64,000 nt of DNA from Rhizobiaceae bacterium (GCA_017644005.1 JAEPMJ010000001.1:496001-560000), one strand, 5' to 3'; counted from the first letter of the stretch, positions 25,801 to 34,947 are shown. A program made the numbers and translations. The notes: generated from the letters alone by a model not told the origin.

Positions 25801-26786
25801 ACGACCTGCCGGGCCGTCCGTTCACGTCGCTCTTCGCGATTGAAAGCCAGCGCCCGGCGCGCGAATATCTCGACGGGCTCGCGGGCAACGGCGTCGCCAG
25901 CGTGCTGAACGACGGCCGCGAGGTGATCGGACGCGAAGCGCAGGGTCGCTTCATTCCACTGTTCATGACGATCGGGCGGCTGCCGCACGAGAGCGGTTTC
26001 TGCGCCGTCCTGCGCGACATCACACATTGGAAGCGGGCGGAAGAGGAACTCACCGAGGCACGTGCAGCCGCCGAACGCGCGTCCTCGCAGAAGACCGAGT
26101 TCCTGGCGCGTGTCAGCCATGAGATCCGGACACCGCTCAATGCCATCATCGGCTTTTCGGAGCTGATGATCGATGAGAAGTTCGGGCCGATAGGATCCGA
26201 GCGCTATCGCGACTACCTCTCCGACATCAACCGTTCGGGCAACCATGTGCTCGATCTGGTCAACGACCTGCTCGACATCTCGAAAATCGAGGCGGGGCAG
26301 CAGGAGTTGTCCTACGAAGCGGTTTCGCTCAACGACGTGCTTTCGGAAGCCGTTGCGACGATGCAGCCGCAGGCCAATCGCGAACGTGTGATCATTCGCT
26401 CCAGCTTCGCCTCCAGCTTGCCCGACGTGGTGGCGGATCTGCGCAGCATTCGCCAGATCGCGCTCAACCTGCTTTCGAACGCAATCCGCTACACGCCTGC
26501 CGGCGGGCAGGTTGTCGTCTCAACCGTATATGAGGCCGGCGACATCGCCATGCGCGTTCGTGATACCGGTGTCGGTATGGCCGCGGCCGATATCGAGCAG
26601 GCCCTGAAGCCGTTCAAGCAAATCAACGCGCTGAAGCGTCCGCGCGGCGACGGCACCGGCCTGGGGCTTCCTCTGACCAAGGCGATGGTGGAGGCAAATC
26701 GTGCCCGGTTCACAATCCAGTCGGCGCCCGGCGAAGGCACACTGGTTGAAATCACCTTTCCCTCCACCCGCGTTCTGGCAGACTGA
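22848..26786 (+). CDS. Large multi-PAS sensor histidine kinase, PdhS/PleC-DivJ-like
   Basis: A 1312-residue cytoplasmic kinase with no clear membrane segment. PAS-like domains lie at about residues 350-470 (APLRFVWRTDAEGKFSAL), 825-930 (SRLPLPLLIHSGDELHYANR) and 940-1060 (IIDTATDGVVIIGNDGTIRS). The HisKA domain has the phospho-acceptor His1091 in ARVSHEIRTPLNAIIGFSEL; the ATPase has NLLSNAIRYTP (about 1206), DTGVGM and GTGLGLPL (about 1267). HisKA resembles PdhS-type kinases that control CtrA through DivK. Two acidic Ala/Glu/Asp-rich stretches (about 220-340 and 490-800) are unusually long and variable. The exact pathway is inferred. Confidence 0.88.
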   Translation: MPPRPYSYLDVSALDGVREKIAQGAAALVLPASLDEVIWANGAGAALFGHSGVATFVGGDPEFSPGAKRQITATPGFPAVRSGRPIAVRLAKGVSSQTVMFAAETVTLPDGEKAILLSVPDPLADTRTAEERASRAIAGLAINGGGVALVDATGRITAASQGFDGLGISAGTLEGLAVEVAGEADRLVKRLVPTSKGELPAGIVRLDDVPALSLLMIANDAEEAADETAGDSGGGETGAAPPEASAEIESDDADTSGSDAGLPAATSEAGSDGTSGDNEPGGAAADTTTADSAARGDGEDKWYFGGAGAVSSAADGQEATAAGESTTDDDTIDADEIDTKVSGEAADIAAAPLRFVWRTDAEGKFSALSDEFRQAFGAEATDIVGRDFADVAEAFALDPDGEIAGLMNRRDTWSGRSVLWPIAGTDLVAPVDLAALPVYGRDGTFEGFRGFGIARMGDAVVDDHARGLQLVGALPEADNADEAETIVAPADFATEDDDPFKGETPALAIEKSPERRENDKVIRLAERRNQQPPKGLSSAEQETFQEIGKRLKDASNLDEDAEVRNGTVEEAESEPVPESRSSEPSATAVDKASAVETGDETEQHSAEAEAPAAEERAPGDHASDIAPVNGDETSETEKAAASNEANAVAGEADAADGETDSDVDSAGEAPDDSSDDQKSDIDSPPPDQHDAAADAEATPSGETETASAKPAESPEAEAASTAEAAGEENTRDQFPEGDAGDEEQASEATGSADAPSADASEETPAVNDAALDADAADAEPGELAAPRETTAEPARSETEKGAKRRVGLSAFLPSAFSGGGIVDASVGIDSTVLSRLPLPLLIHSGDELHYANREFLTLTGYRSLAEFDLAGGMDAIFAGSYEADGTNGQTLRLRARDGDEFPVHAFLQSIGWQGGKALLLALRRADTPEPSPRGEPVEAGNLETQLDELRTIIDTATDGVVIIGNDGTIRSVSKPAEALFGYNENDLPGRPFTSLFAIESQRPAREYLDGLAGNGVASVLNDGREVIGREAQGRFIPLFMTIGRLPHESGFCAVLRDITHWKRAEEELTEARAAAERASSQKTEFLARVSHEIRTPLNAIIGFSELMIDEKFGPIGSERYRDYLSDINRSGNHVLDLVNDLLDISKIEAGQQELSYEAVSLNDVLSEAVATMQPQANRERVIIRSSFASSLPDVVADLRSIRQIALNLLSNAIRYTPAGGQVVVSTVYEAGDIAMRVRDTGVGMAAADIEQALKPFKQINALKRPRGDGTGLGLPLTKAMVEANRARFTIQSAPGEGTLVEITFPSTRVLAD

Positions 26787-26848
26787 GCCGGGGCCCCTCC
26801 GGCAATTTGCCGCACCGGCTCAAGTGACTGAAAACCTGACAATTATAG

Positions 26849-26865
26849 TTTAGAATAATTCTAAA
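26849..26865 (+). promoter_or_regulatory. Irr box (iron control element) before fbpA
   Basis: TTTAGAATAATTCTAAA is a perfect palindrome that fits the ICE core TTTAGAA-N3-TTCTAAA bound by Irr, the haem-responsive iron regulator of Rhizobiales and Rhodobacterales. It is 128 bases before the fbpA start in an AT-rich stretch. Expression linked to iron status is the expected result. Confidence 0.88.
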
Positions 26866-26993
26866 CAGCTGATTTTGTTATGATTTCCGTTGACGCAGGA
26901 GTGATTTTCTCCGAAATGGGGCCCGCCTGCCGCATGAGCGGACGGCGCATAACACCAATTCGGGACCTTGACCCCGCAGTATTGGAGAGACCC

Positions 26994-28049
26994 ATGTTCG
27001 TTTCTAAGGGCCGGCTTTCTGCTGGCATTGCCGGTGCAGCAATTGCAGCCGGCGTCGCTTTTGCGCCGGCCGCCGCCAGCGCCGAGGGCACCGTCAATAT
27101 CTATTCCTACCGCCAGCCGGACCTCATCAAGCCACTGCTCGACGCCTTCACCGCCGAGACAGGGATCGAGACGCAGGTTCTGTTTCTGGATTCGGGCATC
27201 GACGAGCGCATTGCCGCTGAGGGCTCGAACTCGCCGGCCGACCTGATCTTCACAGTCGACATCGGCCGCCTGCAAGGCGCCAAGGATGCAGGCGTTACGC
27301 AGCCGGTCGAAAACGCCGCGATTAACGACAATATTCCCCCACAGTACCGCGATTCGGAAGGCCACTGGTTCGGCCTCACCACGCGCGGCCGTGTCGTCTA
27401 CGCCTCCAGGGACCGCGTCGAGCAGGACACGATCACCTATGAGGAACTGGCCGATCCGAAGTGGAAGGGCAGGATCTGTATCCGCTCGGGGCAGCATGTC
27501 TATAACATTGCGCTGTTCGCCTCGATGGTTGCCCATCATGGCGCCGACTATGCGGAGACCTGGCTTACCGGTCTCAAAGAAAACCTCGCGCGCAAACCCG
27601 ACGGCAATGATCGCGCCCAGGCAAAGGCAATTCACGCCGGCGAATGCGATCTCGGCCTCGGCAACACCTATTACGTCGGCCTGATGCAGAACAACGAAAA
27701 AGAGCCGGAGCAGAAGGAATGGGCCGCATCGATGAAGGTTCTGTTCCCCAACAGCGGTGACCGCGGCACGCATGTGAACGTTTCCGGCATGGCGCTGGCA
27801 AAGCATGCGCCGAACAGGGAAAACGCCGTCAAGCTGATGGAGTTCCTTGCCAGCGCCGAGGGTCAGGAAATCTACGCCGAACGCGTTTACGAGTACCCGA
27901 TCGGCCCCGGCACCCAGCCGTCCGACACGGTGAAAGCATTCGGCGAAATGAAGCCCGACACGCTGCCGCTCGAAGACATCGCAGCCAACCGCAAGACGGC
28001 ATCCGAGCTGGTCGACAAGGTCGGCTTTGACGCGGGTCCCTCGAGCTGA
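26994..28049 (+). CDS. fbpA: Ferric iron ABC transporter, periplasmic binding protein
   Basis: A 351-residue periplasmic Fe(III)-binding protein with a signal peptide ending APAAASA (about residue 30) and the mature start EGTVNIYSYRQPDLIKPLL. The GNTYYVGL segment holds the paired tyrosines that bind iron in FbpA/FutA proteins. GGAGA stands before the ATG at 26994. It is the first gene of fbpAB under an Irr box; a hairpin separates it from fbpB. Confidence 0.93.
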   Translation: MFVSKGRLSAGIAGAAIAAGVAFAPAAASAEGTVNIYSYRQPDLIKPLLDAFTAETGIETQVLFLDSGIDERIAAEGSNSPADLIFTVDIGRLQGAKDAGVTQPVENAAINDNIPPQYRDSEGHWFGLTTRGRVVYASRDRVEQDTITYEELADPKWKGRICIRSGQHVYNIALFASMVAHHGADYAETWLTGLKENLARKPDGNDRAQAKAIHAGECDLGLGNTYYVGLMQNNEKEPEQKEWAASMKVLFPNSGDRGTHVNVSGMALAKHAPNRENAVKLMEFLASAEGQEIYAERVYEYPIGPGTQPSDTVKAFGEMKPDTLPLEDIAANRKTASELVDKVGFDAGPSS

Positions 28050-28073
28050 CGGCCATTCGCACATATAGCGACG

Positions 28074-28100
28074 AGGGGCTGGATCGCCGATCCGGCCCCT
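28074..28100 (+). terminator. Stem-loop between fbpA and fbpB (attenuator or mRNA stabiliser)
   Basis: AGGGGCTGGATC-GCC-GATCCGGCCCCT forms a 12-pair stem (one G-T) with a three-base loop, 24 bases after the fbpA stop. A weak T stretch follows. Such hairpins often let the binding protein be made in excess of the permease. Confidence 0.6.
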
Positions 28101-28137
28101 TGTGCGTTTTCGCGAACCGCCCTTCCGGTGCCCAGCG

Positions 28138-29841
28138 ATGACCGCGCGCGCGCTTCCCGGCAAAGACGGCGGCGCGCCGCCGGTGCGCACTGTTGCGCCC
28201 GGCCGCAATTACGGTGCGCTTGCGCCCGCGCTCGTTGCAGCAGCGATAGCGCTCCTGCCCATCGCAGTGGTGGTCGGCATAGCGCTTTCGGGCGATGGCT
28301 CGGACTGGCCGCATCTTGTCCGCAATGTGCTTCCGCAAGCCACCGGCGCAACGCTGCTCCTGCTTGTGCTCGTTGCGGCCGGAACCGCTTCGATCGGCGT
28401 GACAAGCGCATGGATGGTCGTCGCCTACGACTTTCCCTTCCGCAAGGTGCTGGCCTGGGTTCTGGTTCTGCCACTCGCGGTGCCACCATATCTCGCGGCC
28501 TATGCGTTCGCCGAGTTCCTGCACTTTTCCGGACCGGTGCAGAGCACGTTCCGGGCCCTCACCGGCCATGTGTCGCCGCGCGACTACTGGTTTCCTGAAA
28601 TCCGTTCGACTTACGGCGCAGCCATCGTGCTGTCGATGGTGCTGTACCCTTATGTCTATCTCACGAGCCGCGTCGTCTTCATCATGCAGGGGCGCCATAT
28701 CGGCGATGCCGCGCGCACCCTCGGCGCGGCGCCGCTGAAAGTGTTGTGGGCCGTCCTTCTGCCGGTCGCCCGCCCGGCCATCGTCGCCGGCGTTGCGCTG
28801 GTTCTGATGGAGACGCTCAACGATATCGGCGCTTCGAAATATCTCGGTGTGCCGACCCTCACCTACTCGGTCTATACAACCTGGCTCAATCGCGGCAGCC
28901 TTGAGGGTGCGGCACAGATCGCAGTTCTCATGCTGATCATCGTGTTCGCGGTGCTCATGATGGAGAAGTGGGCGAGGCGGCAGCAGCGGTTTCATGTCGG
29001 GCGCGGATCGCAGATGAACGCGCGGCCGCCGCGGGTCAAACTGACTGGAGCGCGGGCGGCACTCGCAACGCTTGCCACCACCGCGCCGGTGGTCTGCGGC
29101 TTCGGCATTCCGCTCTATGTGTTTGGCGACTATGCATCACGCAGGCTCTACCAGCTCACGGAGCCCGACCTGCTCGACGCGCTGTTCAACAGCGTCGTTG
29201 TCGCCGCAAGCGCAGCGATTATTACCGTGTTTGTCGCGCTTCTTCTGATTCACGCAGCACGGCTGGACAAATCGCGACCCGTAGCAGCCGTCACGCGGCT
29301 GGCGATGATCGGCTACGCCCTGCCCGGCACGGTTCTCGGCCTCGGGCTGCTTTTTACCCTGGCCTTCATCGACAATTCCATCGACGCATGGATGCGCGAT
29401 ATGTTCGGCGTATCGACCGGGTTGATCTTCACCGGATCAGCCGCCGCCGTGGTCCTTGTGTGCTCGATCCGCTTCCTGGCACTCGCGGAGGGTGCGGTGC
29501 GCGGCGGCATTGAAAAGCTGCCGCCGCACATCGACGAAGCGGCGCGCAGCCTCGGGCGATCGCCCACCCGCAGTGCCACCAGCGTTCTGCTGCCCCTGCT
29601 TCGGCCGGCCGTATTCACAGCCGCGGTGCTTGTTTTCGTAGATACCGTGAAAGAACTGTCGGCGACCATTCTGCTACGGCCATTCGGTTTCAACACGCTC
29701 GCAACTTCGGTGTTCGAAGATGCCTCGCGCGGGGTGCCGGAGGATGGCGCAATGGCGGCGCTGGCGATCATTGCAACGGCGATCATACCCGTTGTTCTGC
29801 TGTCAGGTGCGCTGACGCGCGACCGCGATGCCAATCTGTGA
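28138..29841 (+). CDS. fbpB: Ferric iron ABC transporter, fused permease
   Basis: A 567-residue inner-membrane permease with two similar halves, each of about six helices and an EAA loop. The first is near GDAARTLGAAPLKVLWAVLLP and the second near IDEAARSLGRSPTRSATSV. This fused arrangement is typical of FbpB/SfuB iron permeases. The start is uncertain: ATG at 28138 has a poor ribosome site and a GTG at 28102 would add 12 residues. No fbpC ATPase follows; the next gene is on the other strand. Confidence 0.92.
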   Translation: MTARALPGKDGGAPPVRTVAPGRNYGALAPALVAAAIALLPIAVVVGIALSGDGSDWPHLVRNVLPQATGATLLLLVLVAAGTASIGVTSAWMVVAYDFPFRKVLAWVLVLPLAVPPYLAAYAFAEFLHFSGPVQSTFRALTGHVSPRDYWFPEIRSTYGAAIVLSMVLYPYVYLTSRVVFIMQGRHIGDAARTLGAAPLKVLWAVLLPVARPAIVAGVALVLMETLNDIGASKYLGVPTLTYSVYTTWLNRGSLEGAAQIAVLMLIIVFAVLMMEKWARRQQRFHVGRGSQMNARPPRVKLTGARAALATLATTAPVVCGFGIPLYVFGDYASRRLYQLTEPDLLDALFNSVVVAASAAIITVFVALLLIHAARLDKSRPVAAVTRLAMIGYALPGTVLGLGLLFTLAFIDNSIDAWMRDMFGVSTGLIFTGSAAAVVLVCSIRFLALAEGAVRGGIEKLPPHIDEAARSLGRSPTRSATSVLLPLLRPAVFTAAVLVFVDTVKELSATILLRPFGFNTLATSVFEDASRGVPEDGAMAALAIIATAIIPVVLLSGALTRDRDANL

Positions 29842-29868
29842 AAAAAGAAGGCGCCCCGAAGGGCGCCT
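29841..29868 (-). terminator. Hairpin terminator between fbpB and the acetoacetyl-CoA synthetase gene
   Basis: AGGCGCCC-CGAA-GGGCGCCT is an eight-pair stem with a tetraloop. On the minus strand it is followed by TTCTTTTTT, a good T-tract, so it mainly ends the leftward transcript. It may also stop rightward fbpAB transcription. The rest of the 268-base gap holds nothing I can name. Confidence 0.75.
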
Positions 29869-30109
29869 CAAGAGAATTTCGTGGCTGTCTGAGCGGGCTC
29901 AATCACATGTCGAAATATCACCAATCTCGAGCGCGAATATCGACGCTGTCCCGTTAACAAGTCCTTACCGCGCTGTTTAGAAATTTACGTTTTCGTACCC
30001 TCCGTGAAGTTGAGGTAAATTTCGGCGCTACCTTTCGTTAACCCTGAACGCCGCGCCCGAAGGCGCCGCTGAGCGGCCGCAAACCCTGCGCGGCAAGGAC
30101 TTTCAGCCG

Positions 30110-32068
30110 TCACGACGCGAGCTTGGCAATATTGCGATAGAGCTCCAGCGCCTCAGGGTTCGCCAGAGCTTCCTGGTTCTTGACCTGGCGTCCGTGAACA
30201 ACGTCGCGTACCGCGAGTTCGGTGATCTTGCCGGACTTGGTGCGCGGAATGTCAGCCACAGCGACGATGCGCGCCGGCACGTGACGTGGCGTTGCTCCGC
30301 TGCGGATCTTGGCGCGGATCCTGGCCTCGAGCGCCTCGTCGAGTTCAGCCCCTTCGGCCAGCCGCACAAACAGGACCACCCGCACGTCATCTTCCCATTG
30401 CTGGCCGATGCATATCGATTCCAGCACCTCGTCGAGCTGCTCGACCTGGTTGTAGATTTCGGCCGTGCCGATACGCACCCCGCCGGGATTGAGCGTAGCA
30501 TCCGAGCGGCCATGAATGATCATTCCGCCATGCTCCGTCCATTCGGCGAAGTCGCCATGGCACCAGATATTGTCGAAGCGTTCGAAATAGGCGGAGCGGT
30601 ACTTTGCGCCGCCGGGATCGTTCCAGAACATGATCGGCATGGACGGAAACGCCCTGGTGCAGACCAGTTCGCCTTTCTCGAGCTCGATGTGCCTGCCGTC
30701 GTCGTCCCAGACGTCGGTCGCCATTCCAAGGCCAGCGCCCTGAATTTCACCGCTCCACACGGGATTGGTCGGAATGCCGAGCACAAAACAGGCTGCAATG
30801 TCGGTTCCGCCGGAAATCGAGGCCAGATGGACATCATCCTTGATACCGGAATAGACGAATTCGAATCCTTCGGGTGACAGCGGTGAGCCGGTCGAAGAAA
30901 TCACCCGCACGGTCGAAAGATCATGCGTCTTTTTCGGCTCCAAGCCGGATTTACGGACCGAATCGATGAACTTCGCCGACGTTCCGAAATAAGTCATCTT
31001 CTCCGCGTCGGCGTAGTCGAACATCGCGTTGCCGTCCGGATAGAAAGGCGAGCCGTCGTACAGCAGCAGCGTCGCGCCCGTTGCCAGTCCGGTGACAAGC
31101 CAGTTCCACATCATCCAGCCGCATGTGGTGAAATAGAAGAAACGATCGCCGGGTTTGATCCCGGCGTGGAGCTGGTGCTCCTTGAGATGCTGCAGAAGCA
31201 TGCCGCCGGCCGAATGAACAATGCATTTGGGAATGCCGGTCGTGCCGGATGAAAACAGGATGTAGAGCGGATGGTCGAAAGGCAGCCGTTCGAATGTCAT
31301 GGGTTGGGCGGCATAGGGCGCTATCGCCCGATCAAGTGCGCTTGCCCGCCCGATCTGCGATGCCGTCGCGTCAGCCTTGCCGATGTAATCGACGATCAAG
31401 GCAGCACGCACCGAAGGCAGCTGCTCCAGCACCTCTGCAATCTTGCCGCCCACATCGATGGTCTTGCCGTTGTAATAGTAGCCGTCAGCAGCAACGAAGA
31501 CCGTCGGCTCGATCTGGCCGAACCGGTCGAGCACTCCCTGCGTGCCGAAATCGGGAGAACACGACGACCAGACCGCGCCAAGCGATGCCGCGGCGAGCAT
31601 GGCAGCAATTGTCTCGGGCATGTTCGGCATCATCGCAGCCACCCGGTCGCCGGCTTTTACATCCTGATCCCGCAGGAATTGCTGGATGCGCGAAACCTTG
31701 TCGCGCAGTTCGTCCCAGCTCCAGCGCAGATTGACCTTGTCTTCGCCACGAAAAACGACCGCATCGCCAGTTCCACTACCGGTCAGCAGGTTTTCGGCGA
31801 AGTTCATTTTTGCATCGGGAAAGAACCGCGCACCGGGCATCTTGTCGCCGTCGGCAAGCACGGTTTCACCACGGTCACCTACGACGCCGCAATAGTCCCA
31901 AATGAGGCTCCAGAAGCCCTCCCGGTCTTCAATCGACCAGGCATGAAGCGCGTCGTAATCACCCAGCGGCCGTCCGGCGCGGGCCGATGCCTGCTTCATG
32001 AAATCAACAAGGTTCGAGCTTTTTACTTTCTCCGGCGACGGCGTCCAAAGGGGCTTTGCGTGCGGCAT
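30110..32068 (-). CDS. aacS: Acetoacetyl-CoA synthetase
   Basis: A 652-residue adenylate-forming enzyme that makes acetoacetyl-CoA from acetoacetate, CoA and ATP, the entry point of the polyhydroxybutyrate degradation product. The signature LFSSGTTGIPKCIVHSAGG (near 268), the adenylation motifs STGSPLSPEGFEFVY and HGRSDATLNPGGVRIGT (near 517), and the C-terminal PRTKSGKITELAVRD lysine region are all there. AGGAG precedes the ATG. In Sinorhizobium the same enzyme is called AcsA2. It fits with the phasin as part of storage metabolism. Confidence 0.94.
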   Translation of the reverse strand: MPHAKPLWTPSPEKVKSSNLVDFMKQASARAGRPLGDYDALHAWSIEDREGFWSLIWDYCGVVGDRGETVLADGDKMPGARFFPDAKMNFAENLLTGSGTGDAVVFRGEDKVNLRWSWDELRDKVSRIQQFLRDQDVKAGDRVAAMMPNMPETIAAMLAAASLGAVWSSCSPDFGTQGVLDRFGQIEPTVFVAADGYYYNGKTIDVGGKIAEVLEQLPSVRAALIVDYIGKADATASQIGRASALDRAIAPYAAQPMTFERLPFDHPLYILFSSGTTGIPKCIVHSAGGMLLQHLKEHQLHAGIKPGDRFFYFTTCGWMMWNWLVTGLATGATLLLYDGSPFYPDGNAMFDYADAEKMTYFGTSAKFIDSVRKSGLEPKKTHDLSTVRVISSTGSPLSPEGFEFVYSGIKDDVHLASISGGTDIAACFVLGIPTNPVWSGEIQGAGLGMATDVWDDDGRHIELEKGELVCTRAFPSMPIMFWNDPGGAKYRSAYFERFDNIWCHGDFAEWTEHGGMIIHGRSDATLNPGGVRIGTAEIYNQVEQLDEVLESICIGQQWEDDVRVVLFVRLAEGAELDEALEARIRAKIRSGATPRHVPARIVAVADIPRTKSGKITELAVRDVVHGRQVKNQEALANPEALELYRNIAKLAS

Positions 32069-32279
32069 CAGCTGTTCTCCTCTCAGGCGGCTTGCTTATG
32101 GCGCGCGAGCCCGGCGCGGGCAATAGGTTGAAAATACCAACAGGTTCTGCACGTCCTCCAGATCTGCACCTGCAGGATTGCGCCATCGGGAGGCCATAAA
32201 TGCTTGAAATGCGTTGTGACTCGTTTACGCAAGGAACGGGGTTCCGGTGCCGGGCAGGCACCGTCAGGCATGAAGGGGT

Positions 32280-34109
32280 ATGATGCCGCAACCGGCGGTC
32301 AAAAGACTGATCTGGCTCAGCGGGACCGCCATCGCAATTGCGGTGGCGTTGCTGGTTGCTTTGCCGTTTATCGCCTCGACGCAGATCGTTCGGGACCGCA
32401 TCGCCCAGGAACTGTCGTACTGGTCGGGCTACCAGGTAACTCTGGGAGCCGAAACCAGCATCGAGGTCTGGCCGGTCGTGACGGCACACCTCACAGATGT
32501 GACATTTTCGGAATTCGGCGGCAGCGGCCGACCGGTCGCCCGTGTCGACAGGATCGACGCCGCTCTCGCTGCATTGCCTGCATTGCGTGGCGATATCGTG
32601 TTTTCGCAACTGCGCCTTCTGCGGCCGACAATAACTCTTGCTTCAGGCGATTTGCCACCGGTGCCGGCAGGCATGCCGCCAGGCCGCATAGCTGATGCTC
32701 TGGCAGCGATGCGTTCGATACTGGCCGAAAACGCGGCCGACCCGGATCTTTCGCAGTTGCCCGGAGATGCGCTTCCCGGAATCGAAATTGTGGAAGGCAA
32801 GCTTGCCGTACTACGCGACGGAAAGTCCGTCGAATTGCTTTCGGCAGTGAGCGGCAGACTGAGCTGGCCCGCATTCAACCGCGCTGCATCAGTAGCAGCC
32901 TCGGGCATCTGGCGAGGTGAACTGGTCGATATCTCATTCGAGACCGCCCAGCCGCTCGCCCTTCTCGTCGGCGCTGCCGCGCCGGCCACTGTCGGGCTGG
33001 ATTCGGCGCCGCTCAATCTCGATTTCAAGGGTGCGGCGAGCTTCGGCAGCGATGGTTTCCTTCAGGGACAGGGCTCGCTTTCATCTCCTTCCCTCCGGCG
33101 CATGCTGGAATGGTCGGGCAATGACATCACTCCAGGTTCGGCGATCGGGGCCGTGTCGCTCGAAGCCAAAGTGAGCGGCTCCCTGCGGCGGCTCAACCTG
33201 TCCGACGCCAGTGTAACGCTCGACGGAAATCCCAGCCGCGGCACGCTTGAAATCTCGCTCGGCGAAAAGGTCCCCACCGTCGCCGGCACACTGGCGTTCC
33301 AGACCATCAACCTGCAGTCGTTCCTGTCGGCTTTCTCGGCGCTCACACCTGACCGCTGGGGCCGCTACAGCACGATCGACGGGCAAGTTGCCGAGCAAAT
33401 GAACCTCGATTTGCGACTTTCCGCCAACACCGCCACTGCCGGCACACTCGCGTTTAGCGATGTCGCAGCGACCGCGCAGATCAGGGGCGGCCTTGCGGCC
33501 TTCGATATTTCCGATGCGCGCGCATTCGACGGTGCCATACAGGCCGGCTTCCGCATCGACCAGCCGAACGCCGCCAGCCGCGTCGAGGTGCGCCTGCGAG
33601 GGGTCGGCATCGATCTCGGAGCGCTCGCACAGACCATGCAGGTCTCCTACCTCATGCCGATTGCACGCGGTGACCTGATGATCTCGCTCAAGGGTGACGG
33701 CAATGACTGGACGTCGATCATGCGGACGGCACATGGATCGCTGTCACTCAATCTGGGGCCTGGCGCCATGGCCGGCGTCGACCTGGCGGCCTTTTCGGAC
33801 AAGGCGCGCAAGGGCGAGTTCTTTCCGCTCAACGAGGCCTCGGGCGGCGTGCTCAATTTCGACAGCCTGGTGATGAAAGCCAAGGTCGAAGACGGCACGG
33901 CACGGCTTCAGCGGGCGGAGGTGACCTCGGGAAATCAAAGGGTCGAGCTCAGCGGGCTGGTGCCCCTGCCCGGACGCGGGCTGGCGCTCACCGGGACGAT
34001 CGGCGCAAGGACCGAAGGCGATGAGAACCCCGCACGAATGCAGTTCTTTATCGGCGGATCGTGGGATTCGCCCTATGTCTCACCCGTCATTCCGCCTGAC
34101 TTGAAATAG
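32280..34109 (+). CDS. AsmA-family protein
   Basis: A 609-residue protein anchored by one N-terminal membrane segment (about residues 8-30, LIWLSGTAIAIAVALLVALP) with a large periplasmic part rich in beta-structure. The N-terminal domain (LGAETSIEVWPVVTAHLTDV) and the C-terminal AsmA domain with GSLSLNLGPGAMAGVDLAAF are recognisable. AsmA-like proteins act in outer-membrane assembly or lipid transport. It ends three bases before the convergent pot operon. Confidence 0.85.
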   Translation: MMPQPAVKRLIWLSGTAIAIAVALLVALPFIASTQIVRDRIAQELSYWSGYQVTLGAETSIEVWPVVTAHLTDVTFSEFGGSGRPVARVDRIDAALAALPALRGDIVFSQLRLLRPTITLASGDLPPVPAGMPPGRIADALAAMRSILAENAADPDLSQLPGDALPGIEIVEGKLAVLRDGKSVELLSAVSGRLSWPAFNRAASVAASGIWRGELVDISFETAQPLALLVGAAAPATVGLDSAPLNLDFKGAASFGSDGFLQGQGSLSSPSLRRMLEWSGNDITPGSAIGAVSLEAKVSGSLRRLNLSDASVTLDGNPSRGTLEISLGEKVPTVAGTLAFQTINLQSFLSAFSALTPDRWGRYSTIDGQVAEQMNLDLRLSANTATAGTLAFSDVAATAQIRGGLAAFDISDARAFDGAIQAGFRIDQPNAASRVEVRLRGVGIDLGALAQTMQVSYLMPIARGDLMISLKGDGNDWTSIMRTAHGSLSLNLGPGAMAGVDLAAFSDKARKGEFFPLNEASGGVLNFDSLVMKAKVEDGTARLQRAEVTSGNQRVELSGLVPLPGRGLALTGTIGARTEGDENPARMQFFIGGSWDSPYVSPVIPPDLK

Positions 34110-34112
34110 CCG

Positions 34113-34937
34113 TCAGCCGCCTTCCTGGCGCGCCGCCTGCTCATCCCGCGCGCGCTGTATCTCCCGCTGCTTGTTCAGCAATGAGGCGGCGATGACACCC
34201 GTCGTGACCACCGCGATTAAGATCGTACAGACTGCGTTGATCTCCGGTGTCACGCCGAGCCTGACCTGGCTGTAGATTTTCATCGGCAGCGTGGTGGCGC
34301 CCGGGCCGGAGGTAAAGCTGGCGATCACCAGGTCGTCCAGTGACAGTGTGAACGCCAGCATCCAACCCGAAATGACCGCAGGCAGAATGACCGGCAGCGT
34401 GACCTGGAAGAAGGTCCTGACCGGCGTCGCGCCGAGGTCCATCGCCGCTTCTTCCAGCGACCGGTCGAGGGTCAGCAGCCTCGACTGGACCACAACGGCG
34501 ACGAAGCACATCGAAAAGGTGATGTGCGCAAGGGTAACGGTAAGGAACCCGCGGTCGAGACCGACGGCGACGAAAAGCAGCAGCAGAGACAGGCCGGTAA
34601 TTACCTCCGGCATCACCAGCGGCGCAAATACCATGCCGGTGAAAAGCACGCGGCCGCGAAACCGCAGATGCCGGGTCAGCGTAATTGCCGCCATGGTCCC
34701 GAGCACCGTCGCTACGGACGCTGAAATCAGCGCTACACGAAACGTCACCCAGGCGGCATCGATCAGACCCTGGTTCGAAAACAGCTCGACATACCACTTC
34801 GTCGAAAAGCCCGACCATACCGTCACGAGCCGCGACTCGTTGAAGGAATAGACGACCAGGAGCAGAATCGGCAGATAAAGAAACGCAAATCCCGCGACGA
34901 GCGATACCAAATTGAATCGGGACAGACCGTTGTTCAT
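34113..34937 (-). CDS. potI: Putrescine ABC transporter permease PotI
   Basis: A 274-residue inner-membrane permease with about six helices and the EAA loop LEEAAMDLGATPVRTFFQVTLP (residues 160-181). The N-terminus FLYLPILLLVVYSFNESRLV is typical of PotC/PotI. It is the last gene of potFGHI, ten bases after potH. Confidence 0.93.
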   Translation of the reverse strand: MNNGLSRFNLVSLVAGFAFLYLPILLLVVYSFNESRLVTVWSGFSTKWYVELFSNQGLIDAAWVTFRVALISASVATVLGTMAAITLTRHLRFRGRVLFTGMVFAPLVMPEVITGLSLLLLFVAVGLDRGFLTVTLAHITFSMCFVAVVVQSRLLTLDRSLEEAAMDLGATPVRTFFQVTLPVILPAVISGWMLAFTLSLDDLVIASFTSGPGATTLPMKIYSQVRLGVTPEINAVCTILIAVVTTGVIAASLLNKQREIQRARDEQAARQEGG

Positions 34938-34947
34938 CGCCCCTCCC

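Noticed and set aside
23871-26246. A 791-codon open frame antisense to the PAS kinase
   Set aside because: It mirrors the GC-rich codon use of the kinase, whose domains are fully recognisable; the antisense protein has no domain and biased Arg/Gly content.
29970-29985. TTTAGAAATTT in the fbpB-aacS gap as a second Irr box
   Set aside because: Only one half of the palindrome is present.
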